Below, piece after piece: positions 46,116-56,459 of a stretch of DNA of 64,000 nucleotides (its first letter is position 1; each line of letters starts with the position of its first letter). Both the position numbers and the translations under genes were made by a program. The stretch comes from Alphaproteobacteria bacterium (lineage in GTDB: Bacteria > Pseudomonadota > Alphaproteobacteria > Rhizobiales > OSC116), in NCBI GenBank assembly GCA_002400495.2, contig NVQL02000017.1:1-64000 (forward strand), given 5' to 3'. The notes beneath the pieces are model-generated. The model had not been told where the DNA came from. It did no database searches and saw only the letters and a list, made by a program, of their open reading frames with translations.

Positions 46116-47450
46116 TCACAATATAAACTTGCTTAAATCAGTATTCCGAGCCAAATCACCGATATTGTCTTCGACATATTGGGCGTCAATCGTGAGGCTT
46201 TCGCCGCCTTTGTCGGTGGCGCTAAAGCTGATTTTATCCAGCACCCGCTCCAACACAGTTTGCAAACGTCGCGCGCCGATATTCTCGACATGTTCATTAA
46301 CCGTCACCGCAATATCCGCCAAGGCATCAATGCCATCTTCGGTAAACTCAAGCGTCACATCTTCAGTCTTCATCAAGGCTTTATATTGCTTGATCAGGCT
46401 GGCTTCTGGCTCGGTTAAAATGCGGATAAAATCACCCTTAGTCAATGCTTGTAGCTCGACCCGTATCGGTAGGCGGCCTTGCAATTCGGGCAGTAAATCC
46501 GAAGGCTTAGCAATGTGAAACGCGCCAGATGCGATGAACAGAATGTGGTCGGTATTGACAATGCCATATTTGGTCGAAACCGCAGTGCCTTCAATTAACG
46601 GCAATAGATCACGCTGCACACCTTCGCGGCTCACATCGCCGCCCTTTTGGTCTGATCTAACGCAGATTTTGTCAATTTCGTCCAAAAACACAATGCCGTC
46701 ATTTTCAACTTTATGAATGGCTTCTTGGATGATGGCGTCATTATCCAGCAATTTGTCGCTTTCTTCAGCAATCAAAATTTCATAACTATCTTTAATGCTT
46801 AACTTGCGGGTTTTGGTTTTTTCACCAAACGCTTTGCCGAGCATGTCGCCAATATTCATCATGCCCATCTGGGCGCCTGGCATGCCAGGAACGTCAAATG
46901 TCGGCATGCTATTGCCGCCTGTATCGGCCACTTGAATGTCAATTTCCGTATCATCCATCATGCCATCACGCATTTTTTTGCGGAAACTATCCCGCGTATT
47001 GGGTGAGGCATCTTTGCCAACCAACGCGTCCAATACACGGTCTTCAGCGCGTTGATGAGCCTTGCCTTCAACATATTTACGTTTGTCAGCGCGGATCATC
47101 GCAATACCAGATTCGACCAAATCGCGCACAATTTGCTCAACATCACGGCCAACATAACCCACTTCGGTGAATTTTGTGGCTTCGATTTTAATAAAGGGTG
47201 CATTGGCAAGCTTTGCCAAGCGCCGAGAAATTTCTGTTTTACCAACACCAGTCGGCCCAATCATCAAGATATTTTTGGGCATCACTTCATCACGCAAATC
47301 ATCATCTAGCTGATGACGGCGCCAGCGATTGCGCAGCGCAATGGCCACAGCCCGTTTGGCATCATTTTGACCAATGATATAGCGGTCGAGTTCAGAGACA
47401 ATTTCGCGGGGAGTAAAATTAGTCGCAGGAGAATATTCTAAGTTTTTCAT
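46116..47450 (-). CDS. hslU: ATP-dependent protease ATPase subunit HslU
   Basis: AAA+ unfoldase of the HslUV (ClpYQ) protease. The 444 residues contain Walker [15 protein letters not shown] near residue 58, the pore motif in [10 protein letters not shown], the intermediate I-domain, Walker [11 protein letters not shown], sensor [14 protein letters not shown] and the C-terminal tail ending DLSKFIL that inserts into HslV. It is 51 bp downstream of hslV and ends against repeat R6. Confidence 0.97.
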   Translation of the reverse strand: MKNLEYSPATNFTPREIVSELDRYIIGQNDAKRAVAIALRNRWRRHQLDDDLRDEVMPKNILMIGPTGVGKTEISRRLAKLANAPFIKIEATKFTEVGYVGRDVEQIVRDLVESGIAMIRADKRKYVEGKAHQRAEDRVLDALVGKDASPNTRDSFRKKMRDGMMDDTEIDIQVADTGGNSMPTFDVPGMPGAQMGMMNIGDMLGKAFGEKTKTRKLSIKDSYEILIAEESDKLLDNDAIIQEAIHKVENDGIVFLDEIDKICVRSDQKGGDVSREGVQRDLLPLIEGTAVSTKYGIVNTDHILFIASGAFHIAKPSDLLPELQGRLPIRVELQALTKGDFIRILTEPEASLIKQYKALMKTEDVTLEFTEDGIDALADIAVTVNEHVENIGARRLQTVLERVLDKISFSATDKGGESLTIDAQYVEDNIGDLARNTDLSKFIL

Positions 47451-47501
47451 ATTTTTTTCCGATGGGACAATTAGGGACAGGAGGTCGATTAATCCGAAGA
47501 C

Positions 47502-48062
47502 TTAATCGAGACTGTCCAAAATTTCGATGGTAAAATTATTATTGGTATAAACGCAAATGTCAGCCGCAATCTGCATTGATTTTAAACAAATATCTTCGGC
47601 CGATTTATCGCTGTCTATGAGCGCGCGGGCTGCTGCCACGGCATAATTGCCGCCAGAACCAATGGCAATCACGCCATTTTCTGGCTCTAACACATCACCC
47701 GTACCGGTAATCACCAAGCTGACATTTTTATCAGCAACAATCATCATGGCTTCTAATTTGCGCAAATAACGATCGGTTCGCCAATCTTTAGCCATCTCGA
47801 CACAGGCACGCGTAAGTTGGCCTGGATATTGCTCTAAACGCGCCTCTAGCCGCTCAAACAGCGTCATCGCATCAGCTGTGCTACCTGCGAACCCACCAAC
47901 CACTTCGCCGCCTTGCAGCGGGCGTACTTTGCGGGCATTGCCTTTTAATATTGTATCGCCAAGGCTGACTTGGCCATCGCCAATCACCACCACTTTGCCG
48001 CCTTTACGCACGGTTAAAATAGTCGTGCCATAAATCTTACTTTTGTCACTATGGTCAATCAT
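47502..48062 (-). CDS. hslV: ATP-dependent protease peptidase subunit HslV
   Basis: Threonine protease that forms the proteolytic chamber of HslUV. The 186 residues have the catalytic threonine in YGTTILTV (exposed by removal of about 12 residues), [18 protein letters not shown] and the [14 protein letters not shown] motif. The length is normal. It is the first gene of hslVU and is divergent from hisB. Confidence 0.97.
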   Translation of the reverse strand: MIDHSDKSKIYGTTILTVRKGGKVVVIGDGQVSLGDTILKGNARKVRPLQGGEVVGGFAGSTADAMTLFERLEARLEQYPGQLTRACVEMAKDWRTDRYLRKLEAMMIVADKNVSLVITGTGDVLEPENGVIAIGSGGNYAVAAARALIDSDKSAEDICLKSMQIAADICVYTNNNFTIEILDSLD

Positions 48063-48227
48063 CTACATACTTTCTTAATTATTTACCTCTCAAATATAAA
48101 ACTTATGGCGCAAATTTCAATGATATTTTTTTGAAAAGAGTGAAATGGACTAGTATTTTAGGCCACTAACTGATAGTAAGAGCTATATTAAGATCAAGTC
48201 TTTAACATGAAAAAAATGGAGACGATT

Positions 48228-48818
48228 ATGCGCCAAGCAGAAATTTCCCGCCAAACCAATGAAACCTCGGTTTCTGTTACATTGAACATAGATGGCACTG
48301 GCCAATATGACATCAATACAGGTGTGGGTTTTTTGGATCATATGCTAGAGCAACTCGCCAAACATAGCTTGATTGACTTGACTATCAAAGCCAAGGGCGA
48401 TTTGCACATTGATGACCATCATGTAACCGAAGATGTGGCCATTGTAATCGGCCAAGCTTTGCGCCAAGCCATGGGTGATCTTAAAGGCATTCGGCGTTAT
48501 GCCAGCCATACATTGCCAATGGATGAGGCGCTAAGCCGCGTTTCGATAGATGTATCTGGCCGCCCCTATTTGATTTGGAATGTGAGTTTCAGCCAACCTA
48601 AAGTTGGCGGGTTTGACACCGAATTATTCCGCGAATGGTTTCAAGCGTTTGCCATGAATAGTGGCATTACGCTGCATGTTGAGAATATTTATGGCGAAAA
48701 TAACCATCATATCATTGAGATTTGCTTTAAGGCGTTGGCGCGGGCATTGCGCGAAGCGTTAGAAATTGACCCGCGGCAAAAAGATGTTTTACCGACCACC
48801 AAGGGCAAGTTGGGATAA
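48228..48818 (+). CDS. hisB: Imidazoleglycerol-phosphate dehydratase
   Basis: Sixth step of histidine synthesis. The 196-residue monofunctional enzyme has metal-binding motifs [28 protein letters not shown] and [19 protein letters not shown] choose ATG 48228, which has GGAG 6 bases upstream; an ATG at 48207 would add seven residues. It heads the operon hisB-DUF2628-hisH-hisA-hisF-hisE-coaA. Confidence 0.96.
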   Translation: MRQAEISRQTNETSVSVTLNIDGTGQYDINTGVGFLDHMLEQLAKHSLIDLTIKAKGDLHIDDHHVTEDVAIVIGQALRQAMGDLKGIRRYASHTLPMDEALSRVSIDVSGRPYLIWNVSFSQPKVGGFDTELFREWFQAFAMNSGITLHVENIYGENNHHIIEICFKALARALREALEIDPRQKDVLPTTKGKLG

Positions 48819-48821
48819 ATA

Positions 48822-49376
48822 ATGGCGTTTTTTGAAGCCTTACAAAACACCAATAAAGCTCATGCTGGGGATTATTCAAACGGCAATATTGTGCTGGTCA
48901 AAGATGGATTTTGCTGGCCGGCGCTATTTTTCACCCCATTTTGGCTGATTTTTCGCGGCATGTGGTTGATTTTAATACTCTATATTGGTGTCTCGATGGT
49001 ATTTTGGGCGGTGGAAAATGCTGGCTATATATCATCTGACGTGGCATTTTGGGCGCAAATTGGCCTGAGTATTCTATTTGCTTTTGAAGCCAATTTTTTG
49101 CGTAAATGGACTTTACAGCGCGGTGATTATCGACATATTGGCGTGAGCTTAGGCCGCAATTTGCAAGAGGCTGAAGTGAATTTTTTTGCCCAATTTGCAG
49201 GTGAGGCGCCGTTAGCGGTTTTTCCTGTTGAGCCTGCGCCACAAGCGAGCAGCTCGTCTGAAATGGTGACCAACCCAGTAAATGTAACGCAAAAAACCGA
49301 AATACAAAAATCGCATTGGAAAATTGGCGGAAAACGCAAAGCTGACAGTGTGGTTGGCATGTTTAATGACGATTAG
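48822..49376 (+). CDS. DUF2628-family membrane protein
   Basis: A 184-residue protein with two or three membrane segments: FCWPALFFTPFWLIFRGMWL, LILYIGVSMVFWAVE, and VAFWAQIGLSILFAFEANFL. The C-terminal 60 residues are soluble and low-complexity. Function is unknown. It begins 3 bp after hisB, a position this family commonly holds between hisB and hisH in Hyphomicrobiales. Confidence 0.88.
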   Translation: MAFFEALQNTNKAHAGDYSNGNIVLVKDGFCWPALFFTPFWLIFRGMWLILILYIGVSMVFWAVENAGYISSDVAFWAQIGLSILFAFEANFLRKWTLQRGDYRHIGVSLGRNLQEAEVNFFAQFAGEAPLAVFPVEPAPQASSSSEMVTNPVNVTQKTEIQKSHWKIGGKRKADSVVGMFNDD

Positions 49377-49402
49377 AAACTTGTAGAAAAATTGGTAGAA
49401 AA

Positions 49403-50062
49403 ATGAAGACTATTATCATTGATTATGGATCGGGCAATTTACGTTCTGCACATCGGGCATTTGAACGGGCGGCCAAAGACAATAAAATCAACAGCCAAAT
49501 TTTAATATCTGACAAACCTGCAGACATTGCGGCGGCTGACCATATTGTGCTGCCTGGTGTTGGGGCGTTTAAAGATTGTTATGATGGCCTTTCTGCCCGC
49601 AAGGGTGTGATGGATGCGCTGCATGAAGCTGTGCAGGTGCAAAAAAAGCCGTTTTTGGGCATATGTGTTGGCATGCAATTAATGGCCACAGAAGGCATTG
49701 AATATAAAGGCTCGCAAGGCTTGGATTGGATCAAAGGCCAAGTGCGCGCTATTACACCCAATGCCGAACAAGATTTGGGGCTTAAAGTGCCGCATATGGG
49801 TTGGAACCTGTTGGCCGAAAATATCAGAGGCCGCTCTCATAAAATATTAGATGGCATTGAGATGGGTTTGCACGCCTATTTTGTGCATAGCTATCAGTTT
49901 CACACTGACGATGAAAATGAAACAATTTTAACCACCCAATATGGCGAAAAAATCACCGCTATGGTGGCTAAAGACAATATGGTTGGCACGCAATTTCACC
50001 CTGAAAAAAGCCAGAAATTGGGCCTAGATTTCATCGCTAATTTTTTAAATTGGAAACCGTAA
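49403..50062 (+). CDS. hisH: Imidazole glycerol phosphate synthase, glutaminase subunit HisH
   Basis: Class I glutamine amidotransferase that supplies ammonia to HisF. The 219 residues contain the oxyanion region LPGVGAF, the nucleophile cysteine in [12 protein letters not shown] and the catalytic HPE in [13 protein letters not shown]. It is 26 bp after the DUF2628 gene and 1 bp before hisA. Confidence 0.97.
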   Translation: MKTIIIDYGSGNLRSAHRAFERAAKDNKINSQILISDKPADIAAADHIVLPGVGAFKDCYDGLSARKGVMDALHEAVQVQKKPFLGICVGMQLMATEGIEYKGSQGLDWIKGQVRAITPNAEQDLGLKVPHMGWNLLAENIRGRSHKILDGIEMGLHAYFVHSYQFHTDDENETILTTQYGEKITAMVAKDNMVGTQFHPEKSQKLGLDFIANFLNWKP

Positions 50063-50063
50063 T

Positions 50064-50822
50064 ATGAGTAAATTCACCCTATACCCAGCGATTGATTTAA
50101 AAGACGGCAAATGCGTGCGCCTGATTAAGGGCGAAATGTCGGAGGCGACCATATTTAATGACAGCCCCGCCGACCAAGCCGATCAATTTGCCGAAATGGG
50201 CTTTGATTATTTACATCTGGTTGATTTAAATGGCGCTTTTGCGGGCGAGCCTGTTAATGAAAGCGCCGTAGAGCAAATTCTAAAAACTGTGAAAATGCCT
50301 GTGCAGCTAGGTGGCGGCATACGTGATTTGGCAACCATTGAACGCTGGTTGGGTTTGGGCATATCCAGAGTGATTTTAGGCACAGTGGCGGTTAAAAACC
50401 CTGATTTGGTGCTAGAAGCCTGCAAAAAATTCCCCAACCAAGTGGTTGTCGGCTTAGATGCCCGCAATGGTTATATCGCCACCGAAGGCTGGGCAGAACA
50501 GAGCGAATTACATATGTTTGATATGGCTGCACGGTTTGAAGATGCAGGCGTGGCGGCGATTATTTACACTGACATTGCCCGTGATGGTATTTTGACAGGA
50601 GTAAATGTTGAACAGACCAGAGCTTTGGCCGATAAAACTGCAATTCCTGTGATTGCCTCTGGTGGTTTGGCCTCAATTGGCGATGTAAAAACCTTGCTTG
50701 AAGACGAAAACAGCAAAATTTCAGGCGCTATATCTGGCCGCGCTTTATATGACAAACGTCTAGATCCTGTAGAGGCTATAAGCATCATTTCAGCTGCGAA
50801 TCAATTAAGAGGGGCGGGTTAA
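50064..50822 (+). CDS. hisA: Phosphoribosylformimino-5-aminoimidazole carboxamide ribotide isomerase HisA
   Basis: Fourth step of histidine synthesis, an Amadori rearrangement in a TIM barrel. The 252 residues have the catalytic aspartate in [14 protein letters not shown], the LGGGIRD phosphate loop, [16 protein letters not shown], and IYTDIARDG with the second aspartate. It overlaps hisF by 1 bp (TAATG). Confidence 0.97.
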   Translation: MSKFTLYPAIDLKDGKCVRLIKGEMSEATIFNDSPADQADQFAEMGFDYLHLVDLNGAFAGEPVNESAVEQILKTVKMPVQLGGGIRDLATIERWLGLGISRVILGTVAVKNPDLVLEACKKFPNQVVVGLDARNGYIATEGWAEQSELHMFDMAARFEDAGVAAIIYTDIARDGILTGVNVEQTRALADKTAIPVIASGGLASIGDVKTLLEDENSKISGAISGRALYDKRLDPVEAISIISAANQLRGAG

Positions 50823-51643
50823 TGTCTCAATTTATGCAAGCCACCCAGCAAAACAACAACCTTAAAGCCCGCATCATTCCTTGTTTAGATGTGCGTGATG
50901 GTCGTGTGGTCAAAGGTGTGAATTTTGTCGGCTTAAAAGACGCAGGCGACCCTGTTGAATGCGCTAAAATTTATGACGCGGCAGGGGCGGATGAATTATG
51001 CTTTTTGGACATTACGGCATCGGTAGAAGGCCGTGGTACATTGCTGAACATGGTCTCGCAAACCGCCGAACAATGTTTTATGCCGCTTACAGTTGGCGGT
51101 GGTGTGCGGGCTGTCGAAGATGTGCGGGCATTATTGTTGGCGGGTGCCGATAAAGTTGGCATCAATACATCGGCGGTTAAACGCCCTGAATTGGTTGGCG
51201 AATGCGCCGAAAAATTTGGCAATCAATGCATTGTGGTGGCGATAGATGCCAAGCGCGTGTCTAAAGACGGCGAAGTGCTAAGGTGGGAAATTTTCACCCA
51301 TGGTGGCCGCACCGAAACAGGCATTGATGCGGTGGAATTTGCCATAAAAGTCGCTGATTTGGGCGCGGGCGAAATATTGCTGACCAGTATGGACAGAGAC
51401 GGCACAAAATCGGGCTTTAATTTACCGTTGACCCGTGCGATAGCTGATGCAGTGAGCATTCCAGTGATTGCTTCAGGCGGTGTTGGCAATTTAGACCATC
51501 TGGTTGAAGGTATAACTGAAGGCCATGCCAGTGCGGTATTGGCGGCTTCGATATTTCATTTTGGTGATTATACGGTCGAGCAGGCCAAAAAATATATGGC
51601 GTCTAAGGGCATATCTATGCGCCTAGATGGATATGAAAACTAG
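50822..51643 (+). CDS. hisF: Imidazole glycerol phosphate synthase, cyclase subunit HisF
   Basis: TIM-barrel synthase partner of HisH. The motifs are [40 protein letters not shown] and [16 protein letters not shown]. The 273-residue chain has about 15 extra residues before the usual start, so ATG 50822 could be too early, but no better in-frame start is visible. Confidence 0.97.
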   Translation: MSQFMQATQQNNNLKARIIPCLDVRDGRVVKGVNFVGLKDAGDPVECAKIYDAAGADELCFLDITASVEGRGTLLNMVSQTAEQCFMPLTVGGGVRAVEDVRALLLAGADKVGINTSAVKRPELVGECAEKFGNQCIVVAIDAKRVSKDGEVLRWEIFTHGGRTETGIDAVEFAIKVADLGAGEILLTSMDRDGTKSGFNLPLTRAIADAVSIPVIASGGVGNLDHLVEGITEGHASAVLAASIFHFGDYTVEQAKKYMASKGISMRLDGYEN

Positions 51644-51655
51644 GGGAGGAAATAT

Positions 51656-51973
51656 ATGCACATTCTTGATAAGTTGAACGAGGTAATTGGCACGCGTGCT
51701 AATGAATCGGTTGATACATCTTACACTGCCAGTTTGCTGGCCAAGGGCATTGAAAAATGTGCTCAAAAGCTCGGCGAAGAGGCGGTTGAATTGGTGATTG
51801 GCGCGGTGACAAAAAATCGTGATGAGATTGTCGCCGAATCGGCAGATTTACTTTATCATTGGCTCGTATTGCTTAAATCTTGCGGCGTAAAACCCGATGA
51901 GGTCTATGCAAAATTAGCTGAACGTCAAAACATTTCTGGTCTTGAAGAAAAAGCCTCTCGCACGCAAAAGTGA
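51656..51973 (+). CDS. hisE: Phosphoribosyl-ATP pyrophosphatase HisE
   Basis: Second step of histidine synthesis. The 105-residue all-helical enzyme has the metal-binding glutamates in KLGEEAVELVIGAV and ESADLLYHWLVLL. A separate hisI is not in this window. The ATG is preceded by GGGGAGGA. coaA begins 4 bp after the stop. Confidence 0.96.
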   Translation: MHILDKLNEVIGTRANESVDTSYTASLLAKGIEKCAQKLGEEAVELVIGAVTKNRDEIVAESADLLYHWLVLLKSCGVKPDEVYAKLAERQNISGLEEKASRTQK

Positions 51974-51977
51974 CATT

Positions 51978-52943
51978 ATGAAATCATCTGAAAATTATAT
52001 GCCTTTTCATGAATTTAATGCCGAATCTTGGGCGAAATTACGGGCTGACACGCCAATGACTTTGGGTGAAGATGACCTGAAGCGGCTACGTGGTATCAAT
52101 GAAAAGGTGAATATTGAAGAGGTTGAACAGATTTATCTGCCTGTTTCGCGCCTGCTTAACCTATATGTTGGGGCACGAAGACAGCTTTATAAAGCCACAT
52201 CAAAATTTTTAAACAATGGCAACGCCAATGGCACCGAGCAAGAACGCGTTCCATTTATCATCGGCATTGCAGGCAGTGTGGCGGTTGGCAAAAGCACCAC
52301 CGCACGGGTATTGCGCGAACTTTTGGCCGCTTGGGATACAGATTTAAAAGTCGAGCTGCTGAATACGGATGGTTTTCTGCATCCCAATGCCTGGCTCGAA
52401 GCCAAAGGCATGATGGATAAAAAGGGTTTTCCTAAAAGCTATAACCGCGCCTGCTTGCTAGAATTTTTATCGGACATTAAGGCGGGCAAACCCAATGTCC
52501 AAGCCCCGACCTATTCGCATTTAACCTATGACATTGTGCCTGACCAATTTGTAACCTATGACCGGCCTGACATTTTAATTGTTGAGGGCATCAATGTGTT
52601 GCAATCTGGCGCTTTGCCAAGAGGTGGTGAAGCCATACCTTATGTGTCTGACTTTTTTGATTTTTCGATTTTTATTGATGCTGAAGAGGAATTGATTGGC
52701 AAATGGTATATTGATCGGTTTTTAGGTTTTCGAAAAACCGCTTTTGCAGACCCAAATGCCTATTTTCATAAATATGCCGCGTTTGATGATGCCCAAGCGG
52801 TGGAAACAGCGACAATGATTTGGCAAAGCATTAACCGCAAAAACCTACGCGAGAATATACTCCCCACACGCCCTCGCGCTGATCTGATTTTGAAAAAAGG
52901 CAGTGACCATTTTATTGAGCAAATACTTTTGCGGAAAATATAA
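51978..52943 (+). CDS. coaA: Type I pantothenate kinase
   Basis: First, rate-limiting step of coenzyme A synthesis. The 321-residue P-loop protein contains GIAGSVAVGKSTTARVL, LLNTDGFLHPNAWLE, GFPKSYNRACLLEFL, APTYSHLTYDIVPDQF and ILIVEGINVLQ, all as in E. coli CoaA. I start it at ATG 51978, beyond the hisE stop; an earlier in-frame ATG lies inside hisE. It ends the his operon and runs into R7. Confidence 0.96.
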   Translation: MKSSENYMPFHEFNAESWAKLRADTPMTLGEDDLKRLRGINEKVNIEEVEQIYLPVSRLLNLYVGARRQLYKATSKFLNNGNANGTEQERVPFIIGIAGSVAVGKSTTARVLRELLAAWDTDLKVELLNTDGFLHPNAWLEAKGMMDKKGFPKSYNRACLLEFLSDIKAGKPNVQAPTYSHLTYDIVPDQFVTYDRPDILIVEGINVLQSGALPRGGEAIPYVSDFFDFSIFIDAEEELIGKWYIDRFLGFRKTAFADPNAYFHKYAAFDDAQAVETATMIWQSINRKNLRENILPTRPRADLILKKGSDHFIEQILLRKI

Positions 52944-52944
52944 C

Positions 52945-53180
52945 CACAAACTCAGCACTTCCATCCCCCCTCGTTTCCATGCAACGTGCCATCCAGTGAG
53001 CGCGAGTGCAGCCGTTCGAAGCCGCTGCAGACGAACGCGCGGCAGGCAAGAGAGCGCAGCGAACGCACGGACCGAAGGGAATGCCTGTGGTGCAAGTGTC
53101 AACAGAGAGGCTTAAGCCGAACGTAAAAATGAAGTACCCGAGTACAGGCAGTACAGCTAACTTTCTTATGTCTTAGCAAG
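52945..53180. repeat. Mosaic intergenic repeat, copy R7 (left arm of a giant inverted repeat)
   Basis: Type B sequence directly after coaA: CCTCGTTTCCATG, CAGTGAGCGCGAGTGCAG, GTTCGAAGCCGCTGCAGACG, GGCTTAAGCCGAACG, AGTACCCGAGTA and AGCTAACTTTCTTATGTC. It carries a private 32-bp segment (53066-53097) found in inverted form only in R8. Confidence 0.87.
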
Positions 53181-53265
53181 GCCAAATGCAGGTTCAGCGG
53201 TTGAGATTCCAGCACAAACTTTCCCCATCACAACTTTTCAGCCATCACGGGGCAGTATCCCTGCC
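53181..53265. repeat. Centre between R7 and R8, related to part of R10
   Basis: The 85 bp between the inverted arms are not unique. Reverse-complemented, they align with about 58.57-58.68 kb (shared TCTCAACC...GAACC.GCATTT.CC stretches and the CTTCCAGAGC boundary). They are therefore an optional block of the same mosaic family. Confidence 0.65.
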
Positions 53266-53505
53266 GAAGCTCTGGAAGTCTCATTCATACGTTCGCTTAA
53301 GCTCACTGTTGATACTTGCACCACAGGCATTCCCTTCGGTCCGTGAGCTCCATACGCTTCGCGTACTGCGCTAGCTGGCCGCGCGTTCGTCGGCAGCGGC
53401 TTCGAATGGCTGCACTCGCACTCACTGAAATGAATGGGAGTTGTGGAAAAGAGGGGCAGATGGAAATGCCGAGCTTACCGCTCAGCAATCAGCCGCAAAT
53501 GCCGA
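53266..53505. repeat. Mosaic intergenic repeat, copy R8 (right arm of the giant inverted repeat)
   Basis: It begins at GCTCTGGAAG and runs as the reverse complement of R7: TTCATACGTTCGCTTAAGC, the private 32-bp block (53314-53345), CGCGCGTTCGTCGGCAGCGG, CACTCACTGAAATG, and GTGGAAAAGAGGGG. It ends near the 3' end of the PfkB kinase gene. Confidence 0.85.
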
Positions 53506-53513
53506 ATTTGCCG

Positions 53514-54506
53514 TTAAAGCAACCCAGCCTTTTTAGCCACCGATATAATATCCACCGTTGGATGCGGCCCCATATGCTGAATCACTTCACGTGCGGCAAC
53601 ACAGCCTAGCTTGGTGCTATCGGCCAAGCTCATACCATGCTCCAACCCATATAACGCCCCCGAGGCAAAAATATCACCAGCGCCAGTGAGGTCAACAATA
53701 TCAAATACGGGGTCGACAGAGGCATATTCAGTCACATCACCTTGCTGCGCCACAGCGCCATTAGCACCGCGTGTGATAAAGCTCAACACACCAGTTTTGG
53801 CATTTTCTACCAGAGCCGCTTCGAATGTATCGACTTGATAAAGCGCTTTAATTTCATCTTCATTGGCAAATAATATTTCTATCGTGCCGTCATCGATTAA
53901 GCTTTTAAAACTGTCGCGGAAATTATCGACGCAAAATTGATCGGCCAACGACACTGAAATTTTGGTATCTGTGCCTTTGGTCAGTTTTGCAATATGATCA
54001 AATGCGGCTTTTGCGGGCGGTTGATACCATAAGTAACCTTCAAAATAAACAGTTTTGGCCGAGAGAATAAGCTCATCATCAATATGTTCGGGGCCAAGGT
54101 CGGTCGATGCGCCTAAATAAGTATTCATCGTACGCTCGCCATCGGGCGTGACCAAAATGATTGACTGCGAAGTGGGTTTGCCCTCTACATATATCGGTGT
54201 GTAATCAACGCCCGACGCATCCATATCATGATTAAAAATGGTGCCGAATTGATCCTTGGCAATGGTGCCAATATAGCTGGCTTTGCCGCCAAAATAACCA
54301 TAACCAACCGCTGTGTTCGCCGCGCTGCCGCCCGATCTTTCGGTCGCCGCGCCAACTTTGCTGTAAAGTGCGTTAGATTCATCAGCATCAACCAATTTCA
54401 TCGCACTTTTATCGAGCTTTTGCTCAACCAAAAAGTCTTCTTCTACGGTAACCAAAATGTCGATAATGGCATTGCCAACTGTTAATAGATCGTATTTATG
54501 GCTCAT
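53514..54506 (-). CDS. PfkB-family sugar/adenosine kinase
   Basis: A 330-residue ribokinase-fold kinase. The N-terminal signature GGSAANTAVGYGYFGGKASY and the C-terminal DLTGAGDIFASGALYG (with the catalytic aspartate) are both intact, and the anion-hole loop is GAGD. In Hyphomicrobiales this gene is usually annotated as adenosine kinase; the sequence alone does not settle the sugar. It is divergent from the EI24/CysZ-like gene. Confidence 0.9.
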   Translation of the reverse strand: MSHKYDLLTVGNAIIDILVTVEEDFLVEQKLDKSAMKLVDADESNALYSKVGAATERSGGSAANTAVGYGYFGGKASYIGTIAKDQFGTIFNHDMDASGVDYTPIYVEGKPTSQSIILVTPDGERTMNTYLGASTDLGPEHIDDELILSAKTVYFEGYLWYQPPAKAAFDHIAKLTKGTDTKISVSLADQFCVDNFRDSFKSLIDDGTIEILFANEDEIKALYQVDTFEAALVENAKTGVLSFITRGANGAVAQQGDVTEYASVDPVFDIVDLTGAGDIFASGALYGLEHGMSLADSTKLGCVAAREVIQHMGPHPTVDIISVAKKAGLL

Positions 54507-54603
54507 ATTTCCTCGTGTGCTGTCGATATCTATATTCTAGACTTGAATATAGATATATTAGGCTTATGTAAATAATAGATTTAATTTAAGCCACGGATAC
54601 CAG

Positions 54604-55278
54604 ATGATAGACGCCATTTCCACCTCGATTTCTGACCTTTTATCAAAACCTTTTAGAGCGGTGGTGCTAAAATCCATCGGCCTAACGATTTTGCTACTGG
54701 TTGCGGCGCTCATTGCCATGCCCACTTTAGCCGCCAACACTGGGTATAACCCTTTCCCTTATGCCGATGTTATTTTTAGTTGGATGGCAGGCATTGGTAC
54801 ATTTTTGCTGATGGGCTATCTAATTGTGCCAATCACCGCGTTATTTGCTGGTCTATTTTTAGATAACATTGCCGATGTGGTTGAAGAACAGCATTACCCA
54901 CACCGTAAAAAAGGCATTGCCATGCCAACCGCACAAGCTGTGTGGACAGGCATTAAATTTATGCTGATTGTGATTGTCAGCAACCTTTTACTGTTGCCAT
55001 TCGCGCTATTTGGCGGCTTAGGCTTTATATTAATTTACGCATTGAATGGCTACTTGTTAGGCCGTGAATATTTTGAACTGGCAGCCTTGCGCCATCACAC
55101 CATAGCCGATGCCAAATTTTTACGCAGCCAAAACCAAGCCATGGTCTATGGAGCTGGCTTTATTGTAGCCTTTGCCGCCACAATCCCCTACGTGAATATA
55201 TTGGTGCCAGTATTTGCAACTAGCTTGTTGGTGCATATTTATCATCAGGCGGTGACTAAGCAGGAAGCGCTGGGCTAA
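54604..55278 (+). CDS. EI24/CysZ-like membrane protein
   Basis: A 224-residue inner-membrane protein with four to six spans. The pattern ALNGYLLGREYFELAALRHH and the preceding FGGLGFILIYALNGYLL are typical of the EI24-domain family that includes the sulfate permease CysZ. No sulfur genes are nearby, so a sulfate role cannot be claimed. It ends against composite repeat R9. Confidence 0.85.
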   Translation: MIDAISTSISDLLSKPFRAVVLKSIGLTILLLVAALIAMPTLAANTGYNPFPYADVIFSWMAGIGTFLLMGYLIVPITALFAGLFLDNIADVVEEQHYPHRKKGIAMPTAQAVWTGIKFMLIVIVSNLLLLPFALFGGLGFILIYALNGYLLGREYFELAALRHHTIADAKFLRSQNQAMVYGAGFIVAFAATIPYVNILVPVFATSLLVHIYHQAVTKQEALG

Positions 55279-55284
55279 CCAACA

Positions 55285-55700
55285 ATACTGAGTTTCCGTC
55301 TACCCCTCGTTTCCACAACTCCCATTCATTTCAGTGAGCGCGACAGCGGCCGTTCGAAGCCGCTGCAGACGAACGCGCGGTAGGCAAGCGCAGTACGCGA
55401 AGCGTATGGAGCGCCTGCAAGGGCTAACAGAGAGGCTTAAGCCGAACGTATAAATGAAGTACCCGAGTATCAACAGGAGTGCGACCCTGTATAGGCTGCA
55501 AAAAGACAGTTAGCTGGTAGCAAAAGCTCTGGAAGTTTGCATTATGTTTGGCACTGCGTGCGTTCGCTCCGCTCTCTAGCTAAGCCACTCAGCCGCTGAT
55601 GGGACGATCATTCACCACCCAACCTAACCTCATTATGCTGAGTTAGCTAGAATATGCCGAGCTGCCGAATTTCGGTGCGCTCGACATATTCAGAGTTTGC
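55285..55700. repeat. Mosaic intergenic repeat, copy R9 (type B joined to type A)
   Basis: It fills the convergent gap between the EI24-like gene and cbtA. It starts with type B (CCTCGTTTCCAC, TCAGTGAGCGCGACAGCG, GTTCGAAGCCGCTGCAGACG, GGCTTAAGCCGAACG, GAAGTACCCGAGTA), then GTGCGACCC and TGCAAAAAGACAGTTAGCTG, the junction GCTCTGGAAG, type A (GCACTGCGTGCGTTCGCTCC, GCCACTCAGCCGCTG), and a final imperfect hairpin GAATATG...CATATTC (about 55651-55692) with a CCGAATTTCGG apex. It is the best copy for seeing the full block order. Confidence 0.87.
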
Positions 55701-55721
55701 TGTTGGTGTGTTGCTGCCAAT

Positions 55722-56429
55722 TCAGAGTTCAATAAACCGCTTAGCCACATAGCCAGAAAGCATGCCCAGCACCACCCAAAACACAAATAGTGTAATCGCT
55801 GTCATCAAAATAAATTCATTAGATAAATCAGTCAGTGCCGCAACGGCCTCAGGGTGAGTGTTGGCAAACCCGTGATGCTCGGGCAAAGGCGCACCCATAA
55901 TATGCGGTACGGCGATAACGGCCAAGCCGAAAAGCTTGAAGAATTTTGGCATAAACACCAAGCAAGCCAGCCCTGCAGCGGTTAAAATAACCGTCATCAA
56001 CCACCAACCTTGGCGACCTTCTAAATTAGCTGCAACAGTGCCAGGAATTTCGGGCAACAACCCCATTGAGGGAGCAACATAAAAGCTCAAATAACCCGCA
56101 AGTCCGAATAACAACCCACTGAGCAAGCTAGTTTTCTTGGTAAATGCCATCGCGGCAATGACCAACATGGCAAAGCCAATCGCGGTGAGGATAGACGACA
56201 ATATGGTATAAGCAATACGCTCAAAGCCATCTTCTGGCCCCCACGCTTCGGCCGCTTCATCATCATGACTATGGCCATGATCATCAGCCTCAACGCTTGG
56301 GTCTGCGGTTACCTCATAAAACTCGGCAGCCAAAATAATCGGTGTGGTGGTAAAATTTTGCAAAGCGCCCAATAAGGCACCGGCAATCACGCCAACAATC
56401 ATGGCGCTAACAATTATATTTTTAAACAT
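55722..56429 (-). CDS. cbtA: CbtA-family cobalt transporter subunit
   Basis: A 235-residue inner-membrane protein with five to six spans. After the first span is a His-rich cytosolic or periplasmic loop (DDHGHSHDDEAAEAWGPEDG) expected to bind the metal; other family pieces are GLFGLAGYLSFYVAPSMGLLPEIPG and PHIMGAPLPEHHG. CbtA and CbtB together are thought to form a B12-linked cobalt importer, based mainly on comparative genomics. cbtB lies 30 bp upstream on the same strand. Confidence 0.92.
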   Translation of the reverse strand: MFKNIIVSAMIVGVIAGALLGALQNFTTTPIILAAEFYEVTADPSVEADDHGHSHDDEAAEAWGPEDGFERIAYTILSSILTAIGFAMLVIAAMAFTKKTSLLSGLLFGLAGYLSFYVAPSMGLLPEIPGTVAANLEGRQGWWLMTVILTAAGLACLVFMPKFFKLFGLAVIAVPHIMGAPLPEHHGFANTHPEAVAALTDLSNEFILMTAITLFVFWVVLGMLSGYVAKRFIEL

Positions 56430-56459
56430 TTTTTGAATCCTAAAATTTGTTGGGGTGTA

